From Paracoccaceae bacterium (GTDB lineage Bacteria; Pseudomonadota; Alphaproteobacteria; Rhodobacterales; Rhodobacteraceae): DNA of 64,000 nucleotides. Both the position numbers and the translations under genes were made by a program. The notes beneath the pieces are model-generated. The model was not told the origin of the DNA. It saw only the letters and a program-made list of their open reading frames with translations, and did not search any database. Below, one piece after another: positions 28,822 to 39,429 of the stretch (position 1 is the first letter of the stretch; every line of letters begins with the position of its first letter). The DNA lies in NCBI GenBank assembly GCA_019090795.1, contig JAHRVG010000028.1, positions 1 through 64,000 on the forward strand, written 5' to 3'.

Positions 28822-29930
28822 TTAAAGGTCTTTCGCGGATCAAACGCATCGCGCACGCCTTCAAAGACAAACACCAGCAGGGACAACATGATCGAGATGG
28901 TGAAGAACGCCGAGAACGCCAGCCAGGGTGCTTGCAGATTGTTTTTGGCCTGCAAAGCCAGCTCACCCAAGGAAGGGTAGGACGGCGGTAATCCGAAGCC
29001 TAGGAAATCAAGGCCGGTCAGGGCGCTGATTGCGCCGGTGACGGAAAACGGGATAAAGGTCAACGTGGCCACCATCGCGTTGGGCAACAGGTGGCGGAAC
29101 ATGATTTTCCAATCAGGCACACCCATGGCGCGGGCGGCGCGCACGTATTCGAAATTGCGGGCACGCAGAAATTCGGCGCGCACAAGGCCCACCAAGCCCA
29201 TCCAGCTGAACAGGATGATCAGGCTGGTGAGGATCACAAAGTTCATGGTGAAAATCGCAGACAGGATAATGATGACATAGAGCATCGGAGTGCTTGACCA
29301 GATCTCAAGAATACGCTGAAAGATCAGGTCCACCCAGCCGCCGAAATAACCCATTGTGGCCCCGGCAATGATGCCAATCACCGATGAAACGCCGACGACG
29401 ATCAGCGCAAAAACAGTCGAAATGCGGAACCCGTAAATGATCCGGGCCACCACGTCGCGGGTTTGGTCGTCGGTACCCAGCCAGTGGTTTGCATCCGGTG
29501 CTGACGGGGCTGTTTCCACATCGTAATTCACAGTATTAAAGCTGAAGCGGACAGGTGCCCAGAGCAGCCAGCCTTGTTCGATTGCAATACCACCCACGAT
29601 GCCGTCCGCGGCATCCGCAAAAACCTCCTCGGGTGCATCAAAACATGCATCCAACCCGCCGGAACGGATCAGGCATTGCACTTCGGGAGAGGGATATTCG
29701 GCCTCGGTTTCGAACTCTCCACCAAAGTCGACTTCGGTGTAGAATTTCAAGGCTGGGGCATAAATATTCCCGCGATAGGACACCAACAAGGGTTTGTCGT
29801 TGGCCACAAGTTCGGCGAACAAACAGGTGATGAACAGTACGCTGAAAATCCATAACGACCAGACAGCACGCCGGTTTGCGCGAAAGTTTTCCAAGCGGCG
29901 CTTGGCAATTGAGGATTTGAACAGGGTCAT
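28818..29930 (-). CDS. yejE: ABC transporter permease
   Basis: DppC-type permease; NHWLGTDDQTRDVVARIIYGFRIS; EYVRAARAMGVPDWKIMFRHLLPNAM. Confidence 0.9.
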   Translation of the reverse strand: MTLFKSSIAKRRLENFRANRRAVWSLWIFSVLFITCLFAELVANDKPLLVSYRGNIYAPALKFYTEVDFGGEFETEAEYPSPEVQCLIRSGGLDACFDAPEEVFADAADGIVGGIAIEQGWLLWAPVRFSFNTVNYDVETAPSAPDANHWLGTDDQTRDVVARIIYGFRISTVFALIVVGVSSVIGIIAGATMGYFGGWVDLIFQRILEIWSSTPMLYVIIILSAIFTMNFVILTSLIILFSWMGLVGLVRAEFLRARNFEYVRAARAMGVPDWKIMFRHLLPNAMVATLTFIPFSVTGAISALTGLDFLGFGLPPSYPSLGELALQAKNNLQAPWLAFSAFFTISIMLSLLVFVFEGVRDAFDPRKTFK

Positions 29931-31012
29931 GTGTTGCGGCTCTCGAAATCAATACGCGGGTCGATCCAGACGTACATCAGATCGGAAACCAGCCCGATGA
30001 CCAGCCCCATCAGGCCAAAGACATACAGCGTGCCAAAGAATACCGGATAGTCGCGGTTGATTGCTGCCTCAAATCCAAGCCGCCCAAGGCCGTCGAGCGA
30101 GAAAACGATCTCAATAATCAGCGAGGCCCCAAAGAACACGCCGATAAAGGCACCCGGAAATCCGGCGATGATGATCAGCATGGCGTTGCGAAACACATGG
30201 CCGTAGAAAACCTGCCTCTCGGCTAGTCCCTTGGCCCGTGCGGTGGTGACATATTGTTTGTTGATTTCGTCCAGAAACGAGTTTTTAGTGAGCAAGGTCA
30301 GCGTGGCAAAGGCGCCAATGGTCGAGGCGGTAACGGGCAGGATAATATGCCAGAGGTAATCGGCGATTTGGTGCAGGAAAGTGAAATCGTCAAAGCCGTC
30401 AGATGTTAATCCGCGCAAGGGGAATAGTTTCCAATAAGACCCGCCTGCGAACAACACCAGTAACAGGATCGCGAACAAGAAGCTGGGGATGGCGTAGGCG
30501 GCGATAATGATACCGGAGGACCAAGTGTCAAAGCGCGATCCCTCGGAAATAGCTTTGCGGATGCCCAGCGGGATTGAGATCAGATAGGCGAGCAGGGTGG
30601 ACCATAAGCCAAGGGTGATTGAGACAGGCATTTTTTCCAGTACCAGATCGGCAACCGAGATCGAGCGAAAATAGCTCTCACCAAAGTCAAACCGCAGGTA
30701 ATTACCCATCATCAGGAAAAACCGCTCCAAGGGTGGTTTGTCAAAACCAAATTGTTTTTCCAGATCCTTAATGAAATCATCCGGCAGACCACGCGCACCT
30801 TGATAGGTCTCGCCATTGTTGCCGCCGCCGCCGCCAACCTCAGATCCGCCACCACTGATACGGTCGGTGGCGCTGCTTTCCTCGTCTAATTGCGCAAGAA
30901 TCTGCTCAATCGGGCCGCCGGGCACAAACTGGATCAGGGTAAAGTTGATCACCATGATTCCGATCAATGTCGGAATCATCAGCAATAACCGCCGGAGAAT
31001 ATATGCTCCCAT
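29927..31012 (-). CDS. yejB: ABC transporter permease
   Basis: MGAYILRRLLLMIPTLIGIMVINFTLIQFVPGGPIEQ; YVTTARAKGLAERQVFYGHVFRNAM. Confidence 0.92.
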   Translation of the reverse strand: MGAYILRRLLLMIPTLIGIMVINFTLIQFVPGGPIEQILAQLDEESSATDRISGGGSEVGGGGGNNGETYQGARGLPDDFIKDLEKQFGFDKPPLERFFLMMGNYLRFDFGESYFRSISVADLVLEKMPVSITLGLWSTLLAYLISIPLGIRKAISEGSRFDTWSSGIIIAAYAIPSFLFAILLLVLFAGGSYWKLFPLRGLTSDGFDDFTFLHQIADYLWHIILPVTASTIGAFATLTLLTKNSFLDEINKQYVTTARAKGLAERQVFYGHVFRNAMLIIIAGFPGAFIGVFFGASLIIEIVFSLDGLGRLGFEAAINRDYPVFFGTLYVFGLMGLVIGLVSDLMYVWIDPRIDFESRNT

Positions 31013-31015
31013 GCC

Positions 31016-32899
31016 TTAAAACGCGCCTGCTTCTTTGAGTTTCGCTGCTTTTTCAGCACTGTACCACCAAAAGTCCATTTCGCCCATAGCATAGGGAGGC
31101 AGTTGGGCGGGATGCTCGTACACGTCGAGATAGCTAATATTATGGGCAGCCTTGTACCATTGTGGAATCCAGATGTGCATGGCCCGCAGGCTGCGATCAA
31201 GCGCGCGCACGGCGGTGTTCAGTTCTTCCCGGCTTTCAGCCTTTTCGATCAAGTCCAGCAGGGTATCAATTGCCGGGTTATCCAAACCACTGAGGTTATT
31301 TGCGCCCGGATTGTCCACCACGGCACTGCTGAAAATATTACGTAACTCGATCCCCGGCGTAAGGGACATAACAAAGCGCTGAATGACGATATCATAGTCA
31401 TATTTCTTTTGTCGCTCGGTGGCTTGTGCGGGATCAATGGTTTTCAGGGATGCGATCACGCCCAGCCGTTTCAGGTTATCAATGAACGGATTGATAATCC
31501 GCTCGAATGCGGGGCCATCGTTCAGGAATTCGACTTTCAGAACCTGACCTTTGGCATTGACGCGCTTGCCTTTTACGATTTTCCAGCCAGCTGCATCCAG
31601 TAATTTCCCCGCTTCGCGAATTGCGTTACGATCCAGTTGCCGCGATTTGGAAACATTTGGCGAAAATGCCGGTTCATTGAATACACTGGCAGGTAAGTGT
31701 TCGCGCAGCGGCTCTAGCAGCGCCAATTCGGCTGCATCTGGCAGGCCCGTCGCTTCTAGGTTGGAGTTTTCCCAGAAACTGTCTGTACGTTGGTAAAGGC
31801 CATAAAACAGCGTTTTGTTGGACCACTCAAAATTAAACAACATCCCCAAAGCCTCGCGTACTCTCGGATCTTTGAATTTGTCACGCCGCATGTTCAGCCA
31901 AAAACCCTGCGTGCCCGAGGGGTTGCCGTCGGGAAGTGTTGTTTTTACGACCCAGCCTTTGTCGAGTGCCGGAAAATCGTAAGAGGTTGCCCAAAGCTTT
32001 GAGAGAAACTCTTCGCGGAAATTGTAAACCCCACCTTTGAAGCCCTCAAAGGCAGCGGTGTAATCCGCGTAGTATTCTACCGTTAATGCATCAAAATTTG
32101 AGCGGCCTTGATTGATTGCCAAATCCTTGCCCCAATAATCATCTCGGCGGCGATAAGAGACTTTCTTGCCTGGATCAACCTTGCTCAGTAGATATTCACC
32201 TGACCCAAGCGGCGGGTTTAGGGTGCTCTCGGCGAAATCATGTTCCGTATAATAGGCTTTGGAGAACACCGGCAGTCCAGCGGCCGTCATAGGCAATTCA
32301 CGGGTGTTCGCCCCCTTAACAAAGGTGAATTTTACCCTCGACGGTTCGAGGGCCTCTGCCTTTTCGAAATCTTGCAGCAGTACTTTGAAGCTCAACCGCC
32401 CCTTTTCGCGCAGCAATTCCATCGAGAATGCGACATCCTCGGCAGTTACCGGCGTGCCATCGGAAAACTTCGCTTCTGGTCTGATGTTGAAAATCACCCA
32501 GCTGCGATCCTCTGGGTATTCGATGCTTTCGGCCAGTAACCCATATCTGGAATCCGGTTCGTCAGCGGTGCCTGTCATCAAGCTCTCGAAAAAAATTGTC
32601 GACATAGCGGCTGCTTGGCCTTTTAAAATATAGGGTGTCAGGCTGTCAAAAGTGCCAAAACCCCAAGTTGAGAATTCGCCCCCCTTGGGGGCATCGGGGT
32701 TCACATAATCCAAGTGTTTGAAATCGGGGCCGTATTTCAGGTCGCCAAAAGTCGAAATGCCGTGAGACTTAATGATCCTCTGTTCGGCAACTGAATGCGT
32801 CGCAGTGAGCACACAAACAAGGATCACAAGGGAGAAAACGACCCACAACGGCCGGAGACTGGCCCTTTGGACAATTGCCATAGATATAGGTTGCGCCAT
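31016..32899 (-). CDS. yejA: Periplasmic extracellular solute-binding protein
   Basis: SBP family 5; HGISTFGDLKYGPDFKHLDYVNPDAPKGGEFSTWGFGTFDSLTPYILKG. Confidence 0.9.
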   Translation of the reverse strand: MAQPISMAIVQRASLRPLWVVFSLVILVCVLTATHSVAEQRIIKSHGISTFGDLKYGPDFKHLDYVNPDAPKGGEFSTWGFGTFDSLTPYILKGQAAAMSTIFFESLMTGTADEPDSRYGLLAESIEYPEDRSWVIFNIRPEAKFSDGTPVTAEDVAFSMELLREKGRLSFKVLLQDFEKAEALEPSRVKFTFVKGANTRELPMTAAGLPVFSKAYYTEHDFAESTLNPPLGSGEYLLSKVDPGKKVSYRRRDDYWGKDLAINQGRSNFDALTVEYYADYTAAFEGFKGGVYNFREEFLSKLWATSYDFPALDKGWVVKTTLPDGNPSGTQGFWLNMRRDKFKDPRVREALGMLFNFEWSNKTLFYGLYQRTDSFWENSNLEATGLPDAAELALLEPLREHLPASVFNEPAFSPNVSKSRQLDRNAIREAGKLLDAAGWKIVKGKRVNAKGQVLKVEFLNDGPAFERIINPFIDNLKRLGVIASLKTIDPAQATERQKKYDYDIVIQRFVMSLTPGIELRNIFSSAVVDNPGANNLSGLDNPAIDTLLDLIEKAESREELNTAVRALDRSLRAMHIWIPQWYKAAHNISYLDVYEHPAQLPPYAMGEMDFWWYSAEKAAKLKEAGAF

Positions 32900-33022
32900 G
32901 ATACTCTCCTCCCCAGTCGTGTTGCCTGCAAATAGGCACAGTTAGATTGATACTCGGGTAAAAGGACGCTGGCGTAAACCGCAAGACGCAAATCTGTGAA
33001 TAATTGTCATAATCTGCCCACG

Positions 33023-33050
33023 AAAAAGGGCCGCCCAGATGGACGGCCCC
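33023..33050 (-). terminator. Rho-independent terminator downstream of cytochrome c gene
   Basis: minus strand ggggccgtccatctgggcggcccTTTTTcg. Confidence 0.75.
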
Positions 33051-33071
33051 GAATTCAGAGAAATTTTCCGC

Positions 33072-33590
33072 TTACTTGATTGTTTGCAAGTAAGAAATCA
33101 GGTTGGCGCGGTCGGTTTCTTTTTTCAAGCCGGAGAAGCTCATTTTTGTGCCGGGCGCGTAGTCCTTTGGTTTGGTCAGGAATGAGTTCAACTCTTCCAC
33201 ACCCCAGTTACCACCAAGACCTTTAACGACATCGGAATAACCAAAACCTTCAGACGAAGCGATTGCACGATCAACAATGTTAAACAAGCTTGGGCCAACG
33301 CCGTTTTTTCCTGCTTCCAGTTTGTGACAGGCTTTACACTTGGAGAAAACCTTGGCGCCTTTTTCCACGTCAGCTTCAGCCAGCATATCAGCGAATGAGG
33401 GTCCTTCTTCTTGGGCTTTGGTTTCCTCTTCTGCGTCATCCATTTCAATGGGATAAGCCGAGGCGTGATCTTCGCCGTGGCCATCGTTGCCGACGTGATA
33501 GATTGTTTCTGCACCCCATTGGAGCATAAGCAAAACTAGCAAAGCCGCGCAGGCACTACCGACGATTTTCGTTATTCCCATAGTATCCAT
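33072..33590 (-). CDS. Membrane-anchored class I cytochrome c (c552/CycM-like)
   Basis: N-terminal TM; KGAKVFSKCKACHKLEAGKNGVGPSL; PGTKMSFSGLKKETDRANLISYLQT. Confidence 0.88.
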   Translation of the reverse strand: MDTMGITKIVGSACAALLVLLMLQWGAETIYHVGNDGHGEDHASAYPIEMDDAEEETKAQEEGPSFADMLAEADVEKGAKVFSKCKACHKLEAGKNGVGPSLFNIVDRAIASSEGFGYSDVVKGLGGNWGVEELNSFLTKPKDYAPGTKMSFSGLKKETDRANLISYLQTIK

Positions 33591-33721
33591 GGCTATTCTC
33601 ACCTTAGCTCGTGGACACAGTTGTCCCACATTCAATATTCCGACCCCTTCTAGCGCCTTCCCCTTATTGATTGCAAGGTATAGAAGCGCGACGAAATGCC
33701 CTTTTGAACGAGGAAAAAGAA

Positions 33722-34576
33722 ATGGCCGCTTCCCTAAACAGGCCCACTACTAGAATTGCCTTCCAAGGCATGCCCGGCGCTTACTCGCATCAAGCCTGCG
33801 TTGAGGTTTACCCAAATGCGGAGGCGTTGCCGTTCAATACATTTGAAGGGGCAATTGCAGCTGTGAAAGAGGGCGCTGCCGATTTGGCCATGCTGCCGGT
33901 GGAAAACTCCACTTATGGGCGGGTTGCGGATATTCACCATTTGCTGCCCGAATCAGGGCTGCACATCATCGGTGAACATTTCGTGCGGGTACACATCAAC
34001 CTGATGGGTGTCCCGGGTGCCAAGCTGGAAAACATGGCTTCTGCAATGAGCCATACCGTTTTGCTGGGGCAGTGCCGCAGCTTTTTGCGCGATAATAATC
34101 TGGCACCTGTCATTGGTGCGGATACCGCCGGTTCGGCGGAAATTATCGCCGCGAATGGCGACCTCTTACAAGGCGCACTGGCCTCTGAACTGGCAGCTGA
34201 AATCTACGGACTGGACGTGTTGGCGCGTCACATTGAGGAATACGACAACAACACGACCCGCTTTCTGGTAATGTCACCCGAGCCAATTAGGCCAATGCGC
34301 ACCGACAAAGAGCTGATCACGACCTTTGTGTTTCGCGTACGCAACCTGCCGGCCGCCCTGTATAAAGCGATGGGTGGTTTTGCGACAAACGGAGTTAACA
34401 TGGTCAAACTGGAGAGTTATATGGTGAACGGGTCGTTCACGGCGACGCAGTTTTATGCTGATGTCATTGGTCATCCGGATGATCCGGCCTTGCACCGCGC
34501 ACTAGAGGAACTGGATTTCTTTACGTCTTACGTGGAAATTCTTGGGGTGTATGAGGCCGACAAGGCGCGGGGATGA
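33722..34576 (+). CDS. pheA: Prephenate dehydratase
   Basis: RIAFQGMPGAYSHQAC...LPVENSTYGRVADIHHLL; ACT domain MVKLESYMVNGSF. Confidence 0.92.
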   Translation: MAASLNRPTTRIAFQGMPGAYSHQACVEVYPNAEALPFNTFEGAIAAVKEGAADLAMLPVENSTYGRVADIHHLLPESGLHIIGEHFVRVHINLMGVPGAKLENMASAMSHTVLLGQCRSFLRDNNLAPVIGADTAGSAEIIAANGDLLQGALASELAAEIYGLDVLARHIEEYDNNTTRFLVMSPEPIRPMRTDKELITTFVFRVRNLPAALYKAMGGFATNGVNMVKLESYMVNGSFTATQFYADVIGHPDDPALHRALEELDFFTSYVEILGVYEADKARG

Positions 34577-34577
34577 T

Positions 34578-35054
34578 CTATCCGCGCCGCCTCTTTTTGC
34601 CCGTTGTTCCTTGGATATAATTGGCGTAGGTCCAGACCTTGTGGTTGAATTTTCGATTCAGCGAGTTTTTCGCGAGCTTGGCGGATTGCATTACCAGCCG
34701 TGCGGAAATACTGCGCGCTTTCATGTCCACTGTGACCTTCATCCGGGTTTGCTTTACGGTGAGGGCTATCACCTCAATGGTTGCCACAGCATCTAGGCCA
34801 GCGGTTTCAAAGCCTAGCTTGATCTGTTTAGTCGGAGTGTACTCGTGCAACTCGATATCTATTTGGCGGTTCTTCCCCCTCAATTCACCATCAAAATGCC
34901 AGCACATTCCCGCTTGCTTTTGGACCAGTTGATCGCGCCGTTCCACGTTGGCCCCGATGCGCATGGCATAGGCCTCGTAACTGTCAAAGTCAGAGATTTG
35001 TTTAAAAACATACTCAAGGGGTGCGTTAATATCTTGTACGCTTGTAAAGTGCAT
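34578..35054 (-). CDS. SRPBCC family protein
   Basis: MHFTSVQDINAPLEYVFKQISDFDSYEAYAMR. Confidence 0.7.
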   Translation of the reverse strand: MHFTSVQDINAPLEYVFKQISDFDSYEAYAMRIGANVERRDQLVQKQAGMCWHFDGELRGKNRQIDIELHEYTPTKQIKLGFETAGLDAVATIEVIALTVKQTRMKVTVDMKARSISARLVMQSAKLAKNSLNRKFNHKVWTYANYIQGTTGKKRRRG

Positions 35055-35091
35055 ACTGCTGCCTCTGCTCGTTGGTTCGAATCGTTTTCTT

Positions 35092-36051
35092 TTAGGTTAG
35101 GGTGTCAGATAGCCAGTTGTGAATTAAAAAATGTGCAATAGAGCCTTTGCGGGCCGGTCTGAGGTCCGGATTTTCCGAAACTGTTGCCTGCAAGACCTCT
35201 TCGCGGGTGAACCAACGGGCATCCTCGATCTCTTTGGGGTCTATTGTGATGTCGGTATTCAAGGCCTCAGCACTGCAGCCGATCATCAATGATGCAGGGA
35301 AAGCCCAGGGTTGGCTGGACAAATATGTGACTGCGCCAAGGCGGATTGCGGATTCCTCGAACACCTCCCGCCTTGCTGCGGCCTCCATGGTTTCGCCCGG
35401 TTCCATAAAGCCTGCGAGCAAGGAAAACATGCCTTGTGGCCAGCCATGAGAACGCCCCATGAGGACTGAATTTTCGTGTGTTGCCAATACGATAACTACA
35501 GGATCAGTGCGCGGGAAATGCAAGGCGTTGCAACTGGGGCATTTGCGTTGCCAGCCAGCTTGTTGGGGGGAGGATTTGGCACCGCAACGGGCGCAAAACC
35601 CGTGAATTCGGTGCCACTCGAACAGGCCTCTGGCGGTTGCCGCCAGTTCTGCGTCACGTGGGCTTAGTTGGGCCATAATAGAGCGCAGTTCGGTAAAGAC
35701 CTGTGGCGGCGGCGTACCGGGGAATTGATTGAAACTGGTATCAAAAAATCGGGCCATTGCCCGAGGATCTGCGTCTGGAGCCTGCCAAGGTGAAATATCA
35801 TAGGCGAAAAGAGCTATGTCATCCTCCAACCCCAGAAAAACCGGATCACTTGCAGCTTGTTCCAGAATTGGATGATCCGAGCTAAATCGAACCAACACAT
35901 TGGATTCATAGTCAAAAAATGGTTTACCGCGCCATAAGACAATCGCTTGCCCGGCCTTTTGCAACTGGGCAAGCCGCTCGGGCTCGTCCCGCAGTTCTGC
36001 TGCCCGGTTCAGATTTGAACCGCCAAATACCACTGTTTCCGCATGGCGCAT
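35092..36051 (-). CDS. nudC: NAD(+) diphosphatase (NUDIX)
   Basis: CARCGAKSSPQQAGWQRKCPSC zinc ribbon; NUDIX box GFMEPGETMEAAARREVFEESAI; SQPWAFPASLMIG. Confidence 0.9.
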   Translation of the reverse strand: MRHAETVVFGGSNLNRAAELRDEPERLAQLQKAGQAIVLWRGKPFFDYESNVLVRFSSDHPILEQAASDPVFLGLEDDIALFAYDISPWQAPDADPRAMARFFDTSFNQFPGTPPPQVFTELRSIMAQLSPRDAELAATARGLFEWHRIHGFCARCGAKSSPQQAGWQRKCPSCNALHFPRTDPVVIVLATHENSVLMGRSHGWPQGMFSLLAGFMEPGETMEAAARREVFEESAIRLGAVTYLSSQPWAFPASLMIGCSAEALNTDITIDPKEIEDARWFTREEVLQATVSENPDLRPARKGSIAHFLIHNWLSDTLT

Positions 36052-36150
36052 AGGCCTGCCTCCTGATTGCTTGATGTGGTTGTCGCATGGTCGCAGATAT
36101 CTTGCAATCGCCACCTTGCCGTGCCGAATGATCCCCCCTATATAGAGCGC

Positions 36151-36244
36151 GAGAGGTTGGCGCGGGTAAGCGCCTCGCCAACCCGGTCAGATCCGGAAGG
36201 AAGCAGCCGCAACGAGTCCCGTTTAGGTCGCTGTCCAGCCTCTC
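36151..36244 (+). ncRNA. ffs: Signal recognition particle small RNA
   Basis: GAGAGGTTGG...GGTCAGATCCGGAAGGAAGCAGCC...CCAGCCTCTC: conserved SRP domain IV sequence and closing stem. Confidence 0.93.
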
Positions 36245-36303
36245 ACCTTTCCTCAAACCATCGCGCAACTGCGCTAAGACGAATGCAATTCCAAGGGGAA
36301 GCT

Positions 36304-36687
36304 ATGAATCAGAATAAATCACGGCCAGCGCCGGTTAAAGGTATCAATCATGTTTTTGCTGCCACCAGTTATTCTTTGGCCGCCCTACGTCGGCTTTCAC
36401 GCGAAACTGCCTTTCAACATGAGGTGATCCTATATGTGGGCGTGCTGTTGGTTTTCGCCCTGATCGGGGCAAATTTGGGTGAGTACATGATCGCAACAGT
36501 GTTGTTTTTATTGCTTGTTGCTTTTGAAACCTTAAACACAGCAATCGAGGTTATCGTGGATCATTTAGCCGAGGACTGGGCAGAGTTCGCCCGTGATGCC
36601 AAGGATTACGGCTCGCTTTCGGTAATGTTATTGCTGTTGTCTAATGGGTGTTTCTTTGCCTATGTTCTGTGGCAACATTTAGCTTGA
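36304..36687 (+). CDS. dgkA: Diacylglycerol kinase
   Basis: AATSYSLAALRRLSRETAFQHE...FETLNTAIEVIVD. Confidence 0.88.
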   Translation: MNQNKSRPAPVKGINHVFAATSYSLAALRRLSRETAFQHEVILYVGVLLVFALIGANLGEYMIATVLFLLLVAFETLNTAIEVIVDHLAEDWAEFARDAKDYGSLSVMLLLLSNGCFFAYVLWQHLA

Positions 36688-37172
36688 GGGTGAAAATCTA
36701 ACGCCCAAGCCTTTTGGGCGTCTGTTTCCACAGCTTTGGGTCTGATAGCCCGCAATCGGGATAACGCGCTGCTTGGTTCCATCCCACTTTCTAGAATTAG
36801 CCGTAAGGCAGCCATACCTGATCGCCCATTGCCGCCCCAGCAATGGGCCAGAACACGACCATTGTTCGTGAGAATTTGGTGCGCTAACTCTGCTGCTTTG
36901 GGCCAAGCATTTAAGGTCTGATTGACAGGTACTCCAAAATCCTCAACCGGTAAGTGTCGCCACGCAACATCGGCATGTTGTAAAACGTCACCCAGATCAG
37001 TTGCGCCAGCGCGGTTTAGTTCCGCCATTGTTGTCATAGTTAAAACCAACGCTGGCTGCCACTCCAACAGGGAGGTCATATCAGTTGAAAAATCCCCCGT
37101 TCTGCCGGGCATCGGGCTGATCGCCACAGTGCCTTGGGTCAGTTGCACAGGATAGATCTGAAATTCTTCCAT
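36660..37172 (-). CDS. Protein-tyrosine/dual-specificity phosphatase-like
   Basis: HCWGGNGRSGMAALRLI = HCxxGxxRSG active-site signature. Confidence 0.75.
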   Translation of the reverse strand: MEEFQIYPVQLTQGTVAISPMPGRTGDFSTDMTSLLEWQPALVLTMTTMAELNRAGATDLGDVLQHADVAWRHLPVEDFGVPVNQTLNAWPKAAELAHQILTNNGRVLAHCWGGNGRSGMAALRLILESGMEPSSALSRLRAIRPKAVETDAQKAWALDFHPQAKCCHRT

Positions 37173-37239
37173 TCCGTGTCTCTACGAATTGCTCTGGCCA
37201 GCGCTGACCTGTAGTGTCGCTATACGGCCCGAATCTTAA

Positions 37240-39021
37240 ATGCAAAGGCAAATGATGTCAGATCAGAATTCCGCGACCGGTTATCAGGTTCTGGCGCGCA
37301 AATACCGCCCCGCCAGTTTTGCAGATCTGATCGGACAAGAAGCAATGGTGCGCACGCTTAAAAATGCCTTTGCCTCAGACCGGATTGCTCATGCGTTTGT
37401 GATGACGGGTATTCGCGGCACAGGCAAAACCACGACGGCGCGGATTATTGCCAAGGGAATGAACTGTGTTGGTACCGATGGTACTGGCGGCCCAACGACT
37501 GAACCTTGCGGGGGTTGCGACAACTGTGTTTCCATTGCCGAAGGGCGGCATGTGGATGTGATGGAGATGGATGCAGCGAGCCGTACCGGCATTAATGATA
37601 TCCGCGAGATCATAGAATCTGTGCATTATCGCGCTGCCTCCGCCCGTTATAAAATTTATATTATTGATGAGGTTCACATGCTCTCGACCAGCGCGTTTAA
37701 CGCGCTGCTCAAGACGCTTGAGGAACCCCCTGAACACGTAAAATTTATCTTTGCCACCACCGAAATCCGCAAGATTCCGGTGACGGTGCTGTCGCGCTGC
37801 CAGCGGTTTGATTTGCGAAGGATCGAACCGGAGGTGATGATAGCCCACCTGCAAAAGATTGCCGAGCTGGAAAAAGCACAAGTGGCCGGAGATGCGCTCG
37901 CGTTGATTACCCGCGCCTCTGAGGGTTCGGTGCGTGATGCAATGTCGTTGCTGGATCAGGCTATTGCCCACGGCACGGGGGAAACCACCGTCGATCAGGT
38001 GCGATCAATGTTGGGGTTGGCGGATCGGGGCAGGGTTCTCGATCTTTTTGATCTGATTATGAAAGGTGATGCTGGGGCAGCGTTACAGGAATTATCCGGA
38101 CAATATGCCGAGGGCGCGGACCCGATGTCGGTTCTGCGTGATCTGGCTGAGATCACCCATTGGGTTTCGGTTATCAAGATTTCACCGACCGCTGCGGATG
38201 ATCCAACGGTTTCGCCGGATGAGCGTACCCGAGGGCAAGCGGCAGCAGAAGTTTTACCCATGCGAGCCTTGACCCGAGTGTGGCAGATGTTGCTCAAAGC
38301 TTTGGAGGAGGTCGCCGCTGCGCCCAACGCGATGATGGCGACAGAAATGGCGATTATCCGTCTGACCCATGTGGCCGAATTGCCTTCACCCGAAGAGCTG
38401 ATTCGCAAATTGCAAAGCAACCCACCACCGATGCCTGGAGGCGGAGGCACGCACCCCGGCACACCGATGGGCGGCGGTGGCGGCGGCCAGACAGTTGGCG
38501 GTGCACCCGTTGGCGGGCCAACGGCGATGATAGCGGGCGGCGGTTCGGCGGTGCTTGGCCAGCTGGACCCGGCACAGGCACTGGCACGATTTGCCCGCTT
38601 TGATCAGGTGGTTGATCTAGTTCGGGCGCGGCGTGATATGAAATTGCTGGTCGAGGTCGAGACCTATGTGCAGCTCGTGAAATACAGCCCGGGGCGGATC
38701 GAGTTTCAACCGGGTGACGCCGCACCGCCAGATTTGGCATCTCGGTTGGCGGGGCGTTTGCAAGGTTGGACTGGCGTGCGTTGGGGCGTATCGGTTGTCT
38801 CAAGCGGAGGGGCGGCGACGATTCTGGAAACACGCAATGCAGAACGTAGCGATATGCAGGGAAAAGTTTTACAGCACCCGTTATTGCAAGCTGTGATGGC
38901 GCAGTTTCCTGGGGCGGAAATACGGGATATTCGGTCGTTAGAAGAAATTACCGCAGATCCTGATGAAGCCCTTGAAATGGAAATGCAGGACGAAGACTGG
39001 GATCCCTTTGAGGATGACTAG
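37240..39021 (+). CDS. dnaX: DNA polymerase III subunits gamma/tau
   Basis: YQVLARKYRPASFADLIGQEAMVRTLKNAFASDRIAHAFVMTGIRGTGKTTTARI. Confidence 0.95.
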   Translation: MQRQMMSDQNSATGYQVLARKYRPASFADLIGQEAMVRTLKNAFASDRIAHAFVMTGIRGTGKTTTARIIAKGMNCVGTDGTGGPTTEPCGGCDNCVSIAEGRHVDVMEMDAASRTGINDIREIIESVHYRAASARYKIYIIDEVHMLSTSAFNALLKTLEEPPEHVKFIFATTEIRKIPVTVLSRCQRFDLRRIEPEVMIAHLQKIAELEKAQVAGDALALITRASEGSVRDAMSLLDQAIAHGTGETTVDQVRSMLGLADRGRVLDLFDLIMKGDAGAALQELSGQYAEGADPMSVLRDLAEITHWVSVIKISPTAADDPTVSPDERTRGQAAAEVLPMRALTRVWQMLLKALEEVAAAPNAMMATEMAIIRLTHVAELPSPEELIRKLQSNPPPMPGGGGTHPGTPMGGGGGGQTVGGAPVGGPTAMIAGGGSAVLGQLDPAQALARFARFDQVVDLVRARRDMKLLVEVETYVQLVKYSPGRIEFQPGDAAPPDLASRLAGRLQGWTGVRWGVSVVSSGGAATILETRNAERSDMQGKVLQHPLLQAVMAQFPGAEIRDIRSLEEITADPDEALEMEMQDEDWDPFEDD

Positions 39022-39072
39022 GGCCTATATTTGCGTTAGTGACGCGGAAACATTCAAAACAGGAGACAGCTT

Positions 39073-39417
39073 ATGCTGAAAGGTTTGGGCGGACTTGGCG
39101 ATATGGCCAAGATCATGAAACAGGCGCAGGAAATGCAGTCCAAAATGGCCGACGCGCAGGCCAAGCTGGATGACATCACAGTCGAGGGCGAGGCCGGGGC
39201 AGGAATGGTTAAGGTAGTTATGACTGCAAAATCCGAAGTAAAGCAAGTGTCGATTGATCCGGCGCTGTTTGTCCCTGATGACCGCGAAGTGGTAGAAGAT
39301 TTGATCGTCGCAGCTCTTAAAGATGCTCAGGCCAAGGCCGCCGATGCGGCGCAATCTGAAATGGGTAAGGTGACCGACGGCTTGAACCTGCCTGCAGGGA
39401 TGAAGCTGCCGTTCTAG
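39073..39417 (+). CDS. YbaB/EbfC nucleoid-associated protein
   Basis: KIMKQAQEMQSKMADAQAKLDDITVEGEAGAGMVKVVMTAK. Confidence 0.92.
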   Translation: MLKGLGGLGDMAKIMKQAQEMQSKMADAQAKLDDITVEGEAGAGMVKVVMTAKSEVKQVSIDPALFVPDDREVVEDLIVAALKDAQAKAADAAQSEMGKVTDGLNLPAGMKLPF

Positions 39418-39429
39418 GCGGCGAATGAT

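Noticed and set aside
38430-38560. Gly-rich stretch in dnaX as possible programmed frameshift
   Set aside because: No slippery A-run in the right context; a Gly-rich linker between gamma and tau regions explains it.
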